Below are positions 32,162 through 40,453 of a stretch of 63,158 nucleotides of DNA, piece after piece. The notes below the pieces were generated by a model. It was not told where the DNA came from, made no database searches, and saw nothing but the letters and a program-made list of their open reading frames with translations. The stretch's first letter is position 1. Every line of letters begins with the position of its first letter. Source of the stretch: AA29 sp041481445 (GTDB lineage Bacteria; Acidobacteriota; Vicinamibacteria; Fen-336); the NCBI GenBank assembly GCA_041481445.1, contig JBGPBV010000022.1:1-63158 (forward strand). The letters are read 5' to 3'. Both the position numbers and the translations under genes were made by a program.

Positions 32162-34177
32162 ATGAAGGTGCTCGTTTGCGACGACGACGCGGATTCGCGG
32201 GAGCTGGTCCGCCTGACCCTGTCGATGCACGGCATCCAGGTGGTCGAGGCGGCCGGCGGCGCGGAGTGCCTGGAGCTGGCGCGGGACGTCCGGCCCGACG
32301 CCATCCTCCTGGACGTGATGATGCCGTTCATGGACGGGCCCACCACCCTCACCGCGCTGCGCGCGAACGCGGCTACGTCGTCCATCCCCGTGATCTTCCT
32401 GACTGCTTCCGTGATGCCCTCCGAGGTGCAGCGGCTCAAGGCCATGGGGGCGCGGGCGGTGGTGGCCAAGCCCTTCGACCCCTTCGCGCTCCCTGCCGGC
32501 GTGCGGGAGATCCTCGGGACACCTGCTCCGCTGGTCGGTTCGGGCGCGGCGCCGAGACCTGCCGACGGCATGGGGGAGCTGCGTGCTCAGTTCGTCCGCC
32601 GCTCGGAGAGCAGGATCGAGGCCGCGGCCCTTCTCCTGGCCCTGCTCCGCGACACCCCGGTGGAGCGCCAGCACCTGCAGGAGCTCATGCGCTTCTTCCA
32701 CAGCCTCGCCGGGGTGGGCACCAGCTTCGGGTTCCCACAAGTCACGGCGATCGCCAAGGAAGGCGAGCTCGAGTGCCTGGCCCTGCTTCACGACGAGGCG
32801 CCTCCCTCCGCCACCGAGATCGAGAACTGGACGCGCCTCCTCGGCGCCCTCGCCCACGAGCTGTCCCAGCATCCGCCGGCGTCGACGAGCGCCGCCGGCA
32901 CCGCCGCGGCCGGGATGGTGACGCGGCTTCCGGAAGTCCTCCTCGTGAGCTCGGACCCCGGCGTGGCGGCGACGCTCGCTCCCCTTCTGACGCAGGAGGG
33001 GCACTCGGCGCGGCCGCTGGCCACCCGGGCCGGCGCCGCCCGATCCCTCGGCCTCTCGTTGCCCGATGCGCTGATCGTCGACTCCGTGCTCGACGACGGA
33101 TCGGGTTACGACGTGATCGAACAGCTTCGTGGGCTGCCCGGCGGCGAAGCCGTGCCCGTCCTCGTCCTGAGCCCGGACGGCGGGTTCATGGACAAGGTGG
33201 AGGCCATCCACGGCGGGGCGGACGGCCATTTCCAGAAGCCGGTGGACTGGGAGGCGCTGATGCGGCGCCTCCAGCACCTCCTGGAGGCGACCCGCACCCA
33301 GGCCGCCCGGATCCTCTCGGTGGAGGACGACCCGCAGCAAGGGGCCTATCTCGAGTCGATCCTCGAATCCGCGGGTTACCAGGTGACGGTGTGCGCGGAT
33401 CCGAGGCGCTTCGCGGCCGCGCTCAAGGAGTTCCAGCCCGACCTCGTCCTCATGGACATCCTGCTCCCCGAGATCAGCGGCTACGACCTCGTGCGCTACC
33501 TCCGCCAGGACGAGCGGAATGCCACCCTCCCCGTCCTGTTCCTGACCACGGAGAGCCAGCTCCAGTCGCGCTTCCGCAGCGCGCAGGTGGGCGGCGACGA
33601 CTACCTGACCAAGCCGATCGTGCCGCCGATCCTCCTCTCGATGGTGGCCTCGCGCCTGGAGCGGGCCCGGTTCCTCAAGAACCTCCTCAACCGCGACGGC
33701 CTGACTCGCCTGTACACGCACACTGCGCTCATCGAGCGCGCCCAGGCCCTGCACGCGCAGAAGGCGCGGGAGCCTTTGCGCCGATACGCCTGGGTGATGC
33801 TCGACCTGGACCATTTCAAGTCGGTCAACGACCGGTTCGGCCACCCGGTGGGAGACGGCGTGCTCGCGTCGCTGGCCGCCCTCCTCCGCCGGCGCCTGCG
33901 GCAGTCCGACACCATCGGACGCTACGGGGGCGAGGAGTTCGTCGTGCTCTTCGAGGGGCTGCCCGAGCAAGAGGTGCTGCGGCTCATGCAACGCGTGCTG
34001 CAGGAATTCCGCGAGACGGACATCGAGGTTCCGGGCAAGCCGCCGTTCCGGTCCACGTTCAGCGCGGGCGTGGCGATGCTGGAGCCGGGCGCGTCGGTCG
34101 ACGAGTGGAAGAAGGCGGCCGACGATGCGCTCTACGCCGCGAAGGCCGCGGGGCGGAACCGACTGAGCGTGGCCTGA
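32162..34177 (+). CDS. Diguanylate cyclase with three receiver domains and an Hpt-like domain (expanded WspR-like output)
   Basis: Predicted 671 residues; ATG 32162 has GGAGAG upstream. Receiver 1 about 1-118; helical Hpt-like segment about 140-245, in which the phosphorylation motif reads FFHSLAGVGTSFGF; a degenerate receiver about 258-375 (LLVSSDPGVAAT, no paired acidic pocket); receiver 3 about 380-500 (SVEDDPQQG, LMDILLPE); GGDEF domain about 510-671 with active-site GGEEF at 589-593 and the inhibitory I-site RQSD five residues before it. It makes cyclic-di-GMP and is the likely output of the chemosensory operon. The degenerate receiver and the Lys-to-Ala change in the Hpt motif are unusual. 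Confidence 0.85.
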   Translation: MKVLVCDDDADSRELVRLTLSMHGIQVVEAAGGAECLELARDVRPDAILLDVMMPFMDGPTTLTALRANAATSSIPVIFLTASVMPSEVQRLKAMGARAVVAKPFDPFALPAGVREILGTPAPLVGSGAAPRPADGMGELRAQFVRRSESRIEAAALLLALLRDTPVERQHLQELMRFFHSLAGVGTSFGFPQVTAIAKEGELECLALLHDEAPPSATEIENWTRLLGALAHELSQHPPASTSAAGTAAAGMVTRLPEVLLVSSDPGVAATLAPLLTQEGHSARPLATRAGAARSLGLSLPDALIVDSVLDDGSGYDVIEQLRGLPGGEAVPVLVLSPDGGFMDKVEAIHGGADGHFQKPVDWEALMRRLQHLLEATRTQAARILSVEDDPQQGAYLESILESAGYQVTVCADPRRFAAALKEFQPDLVLMDILLPEISGYDLVRYLRQDERNATLPVLFLTTESQLQSRFRSAQVGGDDYLTKPIVPPILLSMVASRLERARFLKNLLNRDGLTRLYTHTALIERAQALHAQKAREPLRRYAWVMLDLDHFKSVNDRFGHPVGDGVLASLAALLRRRLRQSDTIGRYGGEEFVVLFEGLPEQEVLRLMQRVLQEFRETDIEVPGKPPFRSTFSAGVAMLEPGASVDEWKKAADDALYAAKAAGRNRLSVA

Positions 34178-34198
34178 CCCCTGGCCACGGGTCGGGGC

Positions 34199-34423
34199 TC
34201 AGCGCCTGTGGTTCACGCCCTCACAGATCACGGTCGCCATCGCCGGGGTGGATTCGCTGCGCCCGGTCCAGAGGACGGCCGTGGTCAGGAGCAGGATGCC
34301 CAGCGCTCCCAGGGACATCAAGCCCGCCCACGGACCCTGCGGGCTCACGAAGAGGGCCCAAACGAGGACGAGCGGGGTGATGGATGCGGCGGTGCGGAAA
34401 CGGCGCGACACGAGCTCCTTCAT
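34199..34423 (-). CDS. Small membrane protein, 74 aa, unrecognised
   Basis: A GGGAGGAGG lies 6-10 nt upstream of the ATG, which argues for a real gene. Two hydrophobic segments (ASITPLVLVWALFVSP, residues 13-28; GLMSLGALGILLLTTAVLW, residues 34-52) are followed by a polar tail (TGRSESTPAMATVICEGVNH). I know no family for it. It is convergent with the GGDEF gene, 21 nt apart, and stands alone. Confidence 0.6.
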   Translation of the reverse strand: MKELVSRRFRTAASITPLVLVWALFVSPQGPWAGLMSLGALGILLLTTAVLWTGRSESTPAMATVICEGVNHRR

Positions 34424-34633
34424 GGAGGCCTCCTCCCGGAACGACGCCTTGCTTTAGCGAGGAGGCTGTCGCGAGGATGGCGGGTTGCGATCGACAGCGC
34501 TCAGGAAAGCGAACGACTACCTACGACTCTACGCTCGTCGCCCGCCCAACGCAAGCGCGAGACGGAGAATGCGCGGCTCGCCGGCAGCCCGGAGAGCCCG
34601 GCCTCTCCGGGTTGCCGGCATCGTCTCTCCGGC

Positions 34634-35092
34634 TCAGGGAACCAGCAGCACGACCTCCACGAGCGGCTCGGCGCCGCCGCCACGGACGGAGGCCTCCATG
34701 AGGTCGCGCTCGCGCCGCGTCTCGGGAAGCGCGCGGCCCGCGGTGGCCGTCATCCAGACCTCCCGCAGCACGTACTGATCGCCGAACTTGTGGAACACGA
34801 GCTTCGGGTGCGTCCCCTTGTCGACCATGAACGGGGAGCTCTGGGCGAACGCGCCGTGGTGGAGGTCCCGAACGAGCAGCACGCTGCCCTGGGTGGACTC
34901 CTGCGAGATGGTGTAGGTACCGGGCGGAAGGGTCTGGGCGTCGACCATGAAGCTGAAGGGGATCGTGCACCGCACCTCGGACGCGCGGGCCGTGGACGGC
35001 AGCAGCGTGGCCAGACCGACCAGCAGGGCGGAGCCGAACCCCATCGTGGAAGAGCCCGAGGAAGAAGAAGAAGAAGAAGAGGAAGAAGACAT
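34634..35092 (-). CDS. Secreted protein of an Acidobacteria-typical family, with poly-Ser N-terminus
   Basis: Predicted 152 residues. GGAGG lies 6 nt upstream of the ATG at 35092. Residues 2-12 are all Ser, encoded by a GAA-type triplet repeat on the plus strand, followed by a hydrophobic export segment (GFGSALLVGLATLLPSTARAS). The mature part begins VRCTIPFSFMVDAQTLPPGTYTIS, close to a family abundant in Acidobacteriota (V-P-F-x-F-x-V-x-x-x-x-L-P-A-G-x-Y). Its function is unknown; a small beta-sandwich envelope protein is likely. A start at 35044 would skip the Ser run but has no ribosome binding site. Confidence 0.7.
   Translation of the reverse strand: MSSSSSSSSSSSGSSTMGFGSALLVGLATLLPSTARASEVRCTIPFSFMVDAQTLPPGTYTISQESTQGSVLLVRDLHHGAFAQSSPFMVDKGTHPKLVFHKFGDQYVLREVWMTATAGRALPETRRERDLMEASVRGGGAEPLVEVVLLVP
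35061..35090. repeat. GAA-type triplet microsatellite inside a start region
   Basis: Ten triplets, (GAA)6-GAG-GAA-GAA-GAC, lie directly after the start codon of the minus-strand gene and encode its Ser run. Slippage would change the number of Ser residues without shifting the frame. Confidence 0.7.
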
Positions 35093-35243
35093 CGTCACCT
35101 CCAAATACCCCCTGCGACCGACGGTCGATGAGGAGCTCACGACCGTCTCATCAAGCTGGACGAGCGCGGGGTCGAGGAAGTTGTCAACCGCCGGTAAACA
35201 GATCGTGAAGGATCCACGCCGTCGGACTTCGCCGCCATCGAGT

Positions 35244-35249
35244 TATAGT
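35244..35249 (+). promoter_or_regulatory. -10 element of a leaderless transcript
   Basis: TATAGT ends 5 nt before the GTG start at 35255, so transcription would begin at or next to the start codon. No ribosome binding site is present, which fits. Confidence 0.45.
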
Positions 35250-35254
35250 CGGCC

Positions 35255-36883
35255 GTGCTGCCTCGCCGCGCCCGCCTCCTGAGCGCGCTCGCGCTCCTGA
35301 CCGTGGCCGCCGTCAACGCGGCCGGGCTGTGGAGCATCGCCGCCTCCCGGCGCGCGGCCGCCGACGAGGCCGCGCGAGTGTTCCGTGCCGGCACCGCCGC
35401 CCGCGCGCGGGCCCTGGAAGGTGTGCTGGGCGGGACGCGGGCCGACCTCGCGTTCCTGGCCGGCTCGCCGCTCGTCACGCGGGTCCTGTCCGCGCACGGC
35501 CGCTCCGCCCGCACCGAGGAGGCGGCGCCACGGGACGCCACCGAGTCCGCTCTCCTCCTGTTCCTGCGCGCCCATCCCGAGGTCACGCGCCTGGCCGTGC
35601 GCGCCTCCAGCGGTGAGCCCCTCGTGCTCGTGGGCCGCCGCGGCGGGGTGCCGATCCTGTGGGTCGCCGCCAACCCCACGGGCGCGGAAGGGCCGGCGGT
35701 CTCGCCGGATCGGCCGCGCCTGGCCAGCATGGTGCCGCTCGCGGACGCCGGCGACCAGCCGGGAGGCGACGGCCCGCGCCTGGAGGCGGAGATCGCCCCC
35801 AGCCTCCTGCTCGCGGAGCCGGAGGTGGCGGGGCCGGCTCCCGACCCCGCCGGCGAGCCCTCGTGTGTTCTCGCCGACCACACCGGGCGCGTGATGGCTC
35901 GCCGCGAGTCCCCGCTGGGCGGGCGGCGGCTGGAGGCCAGGGCGGACGTGAGCGTCGGCGAATGGACGAGCGGCTCCCCCTGGACCCTGCGCTGCGCGCA
36001 GTCCGCCGACGCCCTCATGGCCTTCGTGGAGCCGGTGGCCGCGCGCTACCGCACGACCCTGGCCCTGAACCTGGGCGCGATGGGGCTGGCCGCGCTCCTG
36101 GGCCTGCTGGCCATCCGTGAGGTCGCCCAGCGCCAGCGGCTGGAGGCCCGCGCCCACGAGGAGGCGCGCGTGCGCGACCTGGAGCGCCAGCTCTTCCACG
36201 CCGAGCGCCTCACCACCGCCGGGCGGCTGGCCGCGGGCATCGCCCACGAGATCAACAACCCGCTCGAAGGCATGTCGAACTACCTGAGCCTGGCCCGCGG
36301 GGCGCTGGAGCGCGGCGACCTGGAGAGCGCGCGCCGGCGTCTCGACAGCGTCCGCCAGGGCCTGGAGCGCGCGGCCCTGGTCGTGCGGCAGGTCCTCGCC
36401 CACGCCGATCCCGCCAAGGCCCCGCACACCCCCGTGGACCTCAACCGCGTGCTGGCCGACGCCGCGGAGTTCGTGCGCTCGCGCCCGGAGTTCGCGGCCC
36501 TGCGCTTCGAGAGCGCGCTCGCGGAGGCGCCCCTCCTCGTGGACGGCAACCCGATCATGCTCGGCCAGGTCGCCCTGAACCTGATGGTGAACGCCTGCGA
36601 GGCCCAGCCCGGAGGCGGCGAGGTGCGCGTCAGCTCGCGGGCGGCGGAGGGGAGCGTGCTGGCCGAGGTGGCCGACCGCGGGCCGGGCATCTCCGCCGCC
36701 CTTCGCGAGCGGATCTTCGAGCCCTTCTTCTCGACCAAGGACTCGACCGGCCTCGGCCTCTCGATCTGCCATTCGATCGTGCAGCAGCACGGGGGCCGGC
36801 TGGAGGCCCAGCCGAGGCCGGGCGGCGGTACGATCTTCCGGCTGACGCTTCCCGCCGCCCCCGCGCGCACGGAGGTCGCATGA
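35255..36883 (+). CDS. Membrane sensor histidine kinase
   Basis: Predicted 542 residues from GTG 35255. TM1 about 7-27 (LLSALALLTVAAVNAAGLW), a periplasmic sensor domain about 28-265 of Cache-like size without a recognised ligand motif, TM2 about 270-288 (TLALNLGAMGLAALLGLLA), then HisKA with His331 (GIAHEINNPLEGM) and HATPase about 420-540 (NLMVNACEAQ, DRGPGIS, GLGLSI). The H-E-I-N-N-P box is of the NtrB/AtoS/ZraS class that pairs with sigma54 activators. ATGA overlap with the regulator gene at 36880 shows they are partners. Confidence 0.9.
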   Translation: MLPRRARLLSALALLTVAAVNAAGLWSIAASRRAAADEAARVFRAGTAARARALEGVLGGTRADLAFLAGSPLVTRVLSAHGRSARTEEAAPRDATESALLLFLRAHPEVTRLAVRASSGEPLVLVGRRGGVPILWVAANPTGAEGPAVSPDRPRLASMVPLADAGDQPGGDGPRLEAEIAPSLLLAEPEVAGPAPDPAGEPSCVLADHTGRVMARRESPLGGRRLEARADVSVGEWTSGSPWTLRCAQSADALMAFVEPVAARYRTTLALNLGAMGLAALLGLLAIREVAQRQRLEARAHEEARVRDLERQLFHAERLTTAGRLAAGIAHEINNPLEGMSNYLSLARGALERGDLESARRRLDSVRQGLERAALVVRQVLAHADPAKAPHTPVDLNRVLADAAEFVRSRPEFAALRFESALAEAPLLVDGNPIMLGQVALNLMVNACEAQPGGGEVRVSSRAAEGSVLAEVADRGPGISAALRERIFEPFFSTKDSTGLGLSICHSIVQQHGGRLEAQPRPGGGTIFRLTLPAAPARTEVA

Positions 36884-38289
36884 GCACCCCGCCCCGCCCA
36901 TCCCCCCGCGGCCGCGTGCTGGTCGTGGAGGACGAGACCTACGTGCGCGAGTCCCTGACCGAGATGCTGCGCGAGCGCGGCTACGACGTGGTGGAGGCGG
37001 GCACGGCCGGAGAGGCCTTGCGGGTGGTGGCGCGCGCGCCGGTGGACGTGGTGCTGACCGACTTCCGCCTCCCGGGGGCGGACGGCCTCGAGCTGGTCCG
37101 GCAGGTCCAGGCCGGTTCCCCCGACCTGCCCGTGGTCGTCCTGACCGGACAGGGCACGATCGCCTCCGCGGTCGAATGCCTCAAGAGCGGGGCCAGCGAC
37201 TACCTGCTCAAGCCGGCCGACCCGGAGGCGCTCGAGGTGGCGCTCGAGCGGGCGATGGCCGGGCGCGCCCTGCGCCGCGAGGTGCAGTACCTGCGGGCGG
37301 CGGCGGGAGACGTCGTCCCGCTGGGCGAGAGCGCGGCCTGGCGCCGCACCCTCGAGATGGTCGATGCCGCCGCCCTCACCGACTCCGGAGTGCTCCTGCG
37401 CGGCGAGTCCGGCACCGGCAAGGACCTCCTGGCCCGCCGCCTCCATCACCGGAGCCGCCGCGCCGCCTTTCCCTACGTCCGCGTCAACGGCGGGGGCGTT
37501 CCCCTCGAGCTGTGGGAGAGCGAGTTCTTCGGCCATCGCCGCGGCTCGTTCACCGGGGCCAGCGCCGACCGCGAGGGCTGGTTCCAGCTCGCCCATCGCG
37601 GCACGCTCTTCCTGGACGAGGTGGGGGCGATCCCCACTTCCGCCCAGCCCAAGCTGCTGCGCGCGATCCAGGACGGCGAGTTCCATCGCCTGGGCGAGCA
37701 GGAAGCCACGCGCGTGGACGTGCGCATCGTGGCCGCCACCAACGCCCCTCTCGAGTCCGACATCAAGGAGGGGCGCTTCCGCGCCGACCTCTACTACCGC
37801 CTCAACGTCCTCCCGATCCGCGTGCCCCCCCTGCGCGACCGGCCGGAGGACATTCCCCTCCTTGCCCGCGCGTTCGCCACGGAGGTGGCGGCAGGCCTGG
37901 GACGCACCGCCCCCGACATCGACGCCGACACCCTCGACCGGCTGCGCGCGTATTCCTGGCCCGGGAACGTCCGCGAGCTGCGCAGCGTGATCGAGCGCGC
38001 GCTCATCCTGCATCCCGGCCGCGGGCTGGCCGCCCTCGACCTCGCGCCGGAGCCGATGGCGGGACCGGTGGCGGGCGGCGTCGCCGGCGCGCCCTCCGCG
38101 GCGGCCGCCTCCGACGACCTCGCCCTGCGCGAGAATCTCAACCGGCTCGAGCGCTCGCTGCTCGTGGAGGCCCACCGCCGCGCGCACGGCGTGCGCCGGG
38201 AGGCGGCCCGCCTGCTCGGGATCGACGCGCGCAACCTCGCCTACTACTGGCGCAAGCACGGCCTCGATCCCGACACCCTCGAGGAGTGA
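36880..38289 (+). CDS. NtrC-family sigma54-dependent response regulator (partner of the kinase at 35255)
   Basis: Predicted 469 residues. Receiver 1-120 with Asp61 (VLTDFRLPG); AAA+ domain about 140-375 with Walker A GESGTGKD, GSFTGA loop, GTLFLDEV and LLYYRLN-type sensor region (DLYYRLNVLPIRVPPLRDR in part); C-terminal Fis-type helix-turn-helix (EAARLLGIDARNLAYYWRKH). It forms a two-gene system with the membrane kinase. It, or the orphan at 11698, could drive the sigma54 promoters in this window. No sigma54 promoter lies directly beside this pair, so its targets are elsewhere or at a distance. Confidence 0.9.
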   Translation: MSTPPRPSPRGRVLVVEDETYVRESLTEMLRERGYDVVEAGTAGEALRVVARAPVDVVLTDFRLPGADGLELVRQVQAGSPDLPVVVLTGQGTIASAVECLKSGASDYLLKPADPEALEVALERAMAGRALRREVQYLRAAAGDVVPLGESAAWRRTLEMVDAAALTDSGVLLRGESGTGKDLLARRLHHRSRRAAFPYVRVNGGGVPLELWESEFFGHRRGSFTGASADREGWFQLAHRGTLFLDEVGAIPTSAQPKLLRAIQDGEFHRLGEQEATRVDVRIVAATNAPLESDIKEGRFRADLYYRLNVLPIRVPPLRDRPEDIPLLARAFATEVAAGLGRTAPDIDADTLDRLRAYSWPGNVRELRSVIERALILHPGRGLAALDLAPEPMAGPVAGGVAGAPSAAAASDDLALRENLNRLERSLLVEAHRRAHGVRREAARLLGIDARNLAYYWRKHGLDPDTLEE

Positions 38290-38294
38290 CCGGT

Positions 38295-38316
38295 CCGCCT
38301 GCGCACGGTCAGGCGG
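38295..38316. terminator. Hairpin between convergent genes
   Basis: CCGCCTG-8 nt-CAGGCGG, with outer CCGGT/ACCGG able to extend the stem; it lies between the regulator stop (38289) and the cysA stop (38323). Confidence 0.5.
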
Positions 38317-38322
38317 CGCGCG

Positions 38323-39399
38323 CTACCGGCGGACTTCGTGGGGGGTGTCGACGAACACGCGGACGGTGCGCGGCCGGACGTAGAGCCGCTCGCCCGTCTC
38401 CGGACGGATCTCCTCGTACTGCGGCCGGGTCAGGTCGACCTGCAGCACCCGGCCCTCGTCGTCGGCCAGCTCCAGCTTGACCACGGCGCCGGCGGCGTGG
38501 ACGTGGCGGACGGTGGCCCACAGGCCGCCGTCCGTCTCCGCGGCTCGTCCGACCTCGAGCTCGTGCGGCCGCGCGTAGCCGGCGGCGGGGAGCGACTGCT
38601 GGCCGGGATGCTCGGGATAGTCGAGCGCGAGCGGGCCCAGGTGCGCCTTCCCGCTCTCCACGCGCCCGTGGAAGATGTTCACGTGTCCCAGGAAGTTCAT
38701 CACGAAGGGCGTGGCCGGTCGGTCGAACACCTCCTGCGGGGTGCCGACCTGCTCGACCTTCCCCTGGTTCATGACGACCACGCGGTCGGAGACTTCCAGG
38801 GCCTCCTCCTGGTCGTGGGTGACGAACACGCTGGTGACCTTGATGGTGTCGTGGAGCCGCCGCAGCCAGCGGCGGAGCTCCTGTCGGACCTTGGCGTCCA
38901 GGGACCCGAAGGGCTCGTCGAGCAGGAGCACGCGCGGCTCCACGGCCAGGGCGCGGGCCAGGGCCACCCGCTGGCGCTGGCCGCCGGAGAGGGCGGCGGG
39001 ATGGCGGTCGGCCAGCCAGTCGAGCTGGACGAGCTTGAGCAGCTCGTACACCTTCTCGCGGATCTGCGCCTCCCGGGGCCGGCTCGCGCGGGGACGGATG
39101 CGGAGGCCGAAGGCCACGTTCTCGAAGACCGTCATGTGCCGGAAGAGCGCGTAGTGCTGGAACACGAACCCGACCCCGCGATGGCGTGCGTCGCGCACCG
39201 TGGCGTCCTGGCCCTCGAAGAAGACCTGGCCGCGGTCGGCGTGCTCCAGGCCGGCGATGATCCGCAGCAGGCTCGTCTTGCCGGAGCCCGAGGGCCCGAG
39301 CAGCGCCACCAGCTCGCCGCTGGGGACGGTGACGCTCACGTCGTTCACGGCCACGAAGGAGCCGAAGGTCTTGGTGACGTTGCGGACTTCAATGGACAT
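38323..39399 (-). CDS. cysA: Sulfate/thiosulfate ABC transporter ATPase CysA
   Basis: Predicted 358 residues. Walker A GPSGSGKTSLLRI, Q-loop FVFQHYALF, signature LSGGQRQRVALARAL, Walker B VLLLDEPFGSLD, switch His in VTHDQEEALEV; the C-terminal about 120 residues form the regulatory TOBE-like domain. The start SIEVRNVTKTFG is typical of CysA. It overlaps cysW by 11 nt and closes the sulfate operon, powering sulfate import at the inner membrane. Confidence 0.9.
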   Translation of the reverse strand: MSIEVRNVTKTFGSFVAVNDVSVTVPSGELVALLGPSGSGKTSLLRIIAGLEHADRGQVFFEGQDATVRDARHRGVGFVFQHYALFRHMTVFENVAFGLRIRPRASRPREAQIREKVYELLKLVQLDWLADRHPAALSGGQRQRVALARALAVEPRVLLLDEPFGSLDAKVRQELRRWLRRLHDTIKVTSVFVTHDQEEALEVSDRVVVMNQGKVEQVGTPQEVFDRPATPFVMNFLGHVNIFHGRVESGKAHLGPLALDYPEHPGQQSLPAAGYARPHELEVGRAAETDGGLWATVRHVHAAGAVVKLELADDEGRVLQVDLTRPQYEEIRPETGERLYVRPRTVRVFVDTPHEVRR

Positions 39400-40453
39400 G
39401 CGGGTCCTCCGAGGGCAGCCGCCTCTCCAGCCCCGCCTTCACGACGAGGGTGAGGATGGCGAGGAGCGTCAGCACCGAGGCCACGGCGAAGGACCCGGGC
39501 AGGTTGTACTCCTGGAAGAGCTTCTCGACGCGCAGGGGCATGGTGTCGGTCTGTCCGGCGATGTGGCCGGAGACCACGTAGACCGCCCCGAACTCCCCCA
39601 TCGCGCGCGCGTTGCAGAGGATGATCCCGTAGGCCAGGGCCCATTTGATGTTGGGAAGGGTGACGCGCCAGAACATCTGCGGGCCGCTGGCCCCCAGGCT
39701 CAGCGCCGCCGTCTCCTCCTCGTCCCCGATCGCCTCCATGACCGGGATCAGCTCGCGCGCGACGAACGGGAAGGTCACGAAGGCCGTGGCCAGGACGAGG
39801 CCCGGAGTGGCGAAGAGGATCTTCAGGCTCTGGTCGCGTGGCCAGAGATGCAGCCACTGCTGGACCACGACGAGGGCGGCGAAGGCGGCGACTCCGGCGC
39901 CCACCGCCACGAGGCCCGGCCGTGCCGCCCGTGGAAGCGGATCGGAAGGCGCGAGGAGGAGCACGACCAGGGACACCGCCGCTCCCCCGACCAGCCCCAC
40001 CAGGTACGGCATCACCGCGTAGCCGTCACGCCGCAGGAAAGGCCCGACGTAGCCCTGCAGGCCGAAGATCAGCACGAACATGAGGCCGGCCACCACCGGC
40101 GACACCGAGAACGGCAGGTCGATCATCGCGGTCAGGAGGGTGCGGCCGGGGAACCGGAAGCGGGCGATGGCCCAGGCGGCGGCGAGGCCGAACACGACGT
40201 TGGCGGCCAGGGCCATCGGCACCACGGTCAGGGTCAGCAGGATCGAGTGGCGGGTGTCCGCGTCGGCGAAGAGGTTCCTCCAGTACGCGCCCGGCCCGTC
40301 GGCCAGCGCGCCCGCGAAGACGTGGGCGACGGGCACGACGATGAGGAGCCCGACCACGAGCAGCGCGGCCAGGATCAAGGTCCAGCGCACCCAGACCGGA
40401 TCCTCCTGCGCGCTGCGGACCCGGCGCGGCGCGGTCCGCGCGTCCTCAGGCAT
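39389..40453 (-). CDS. cysW: Sulfate ABC transporter permease CysW with an extra membrane insertion
   Basis: Predicted 354 residues, about 65-70 more than usual for CysW. Flanks are canonical: LIFGLQGYVGPFL to about residue 140, then from about 208 KILFATPGLVLATAFVTFPF. Between them (about 141-207) is an insertion with two hydrophobic stretches (YLVGLVGGAAVSLVVLLLAP, LVAVGAGVAAFAALVVV) absent from the family. The EAA loop (ETAALSLGASGPQMFWRVTL) that contacts CysA is intact, so the protein should be functional. It overlaps cysT by 8 nt and cysA by 11 nt. Confidence 0.85.
   Translation of the reverse strand: MPEDARTAPRRVRSAQEDPVWVRWTLILAALLVVGLLIVVPVAHVFAGALADGPGAYWRNLFADADTRHSILLTLTVVPMALAANVVFGLAAAWAIARFRFPGRTLLTAMIDLPFSVSPVVAGLMFVLIFGLQGYVGPFLRRDGYAVMPYLVGLVGGAAVSLVVLLLAPSDPLPRAARPGLVAVGAGVAAFAALVVVQQWLHLWPRDQSLKILFATPGLVLATAFVTFPFVARELIPVMEAIGDEEETAALSLGASGPQMFWRVTLPNIKWALAYGIILCNARAMGEFGAVYVVSGHIAGQTDTMPLRVEKLFQEYNLPGSFAVASVLTLLAILTLVVKAGLERRLPSEDPHVH

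Noticed and set aside
34476..34491. A GG-N10-GC match (AGGATGGCGGGTTGCG) on the plus strand
   Set aside because: The -24 half does not fit TGGCA and there is no plus-strand gene close downstream.
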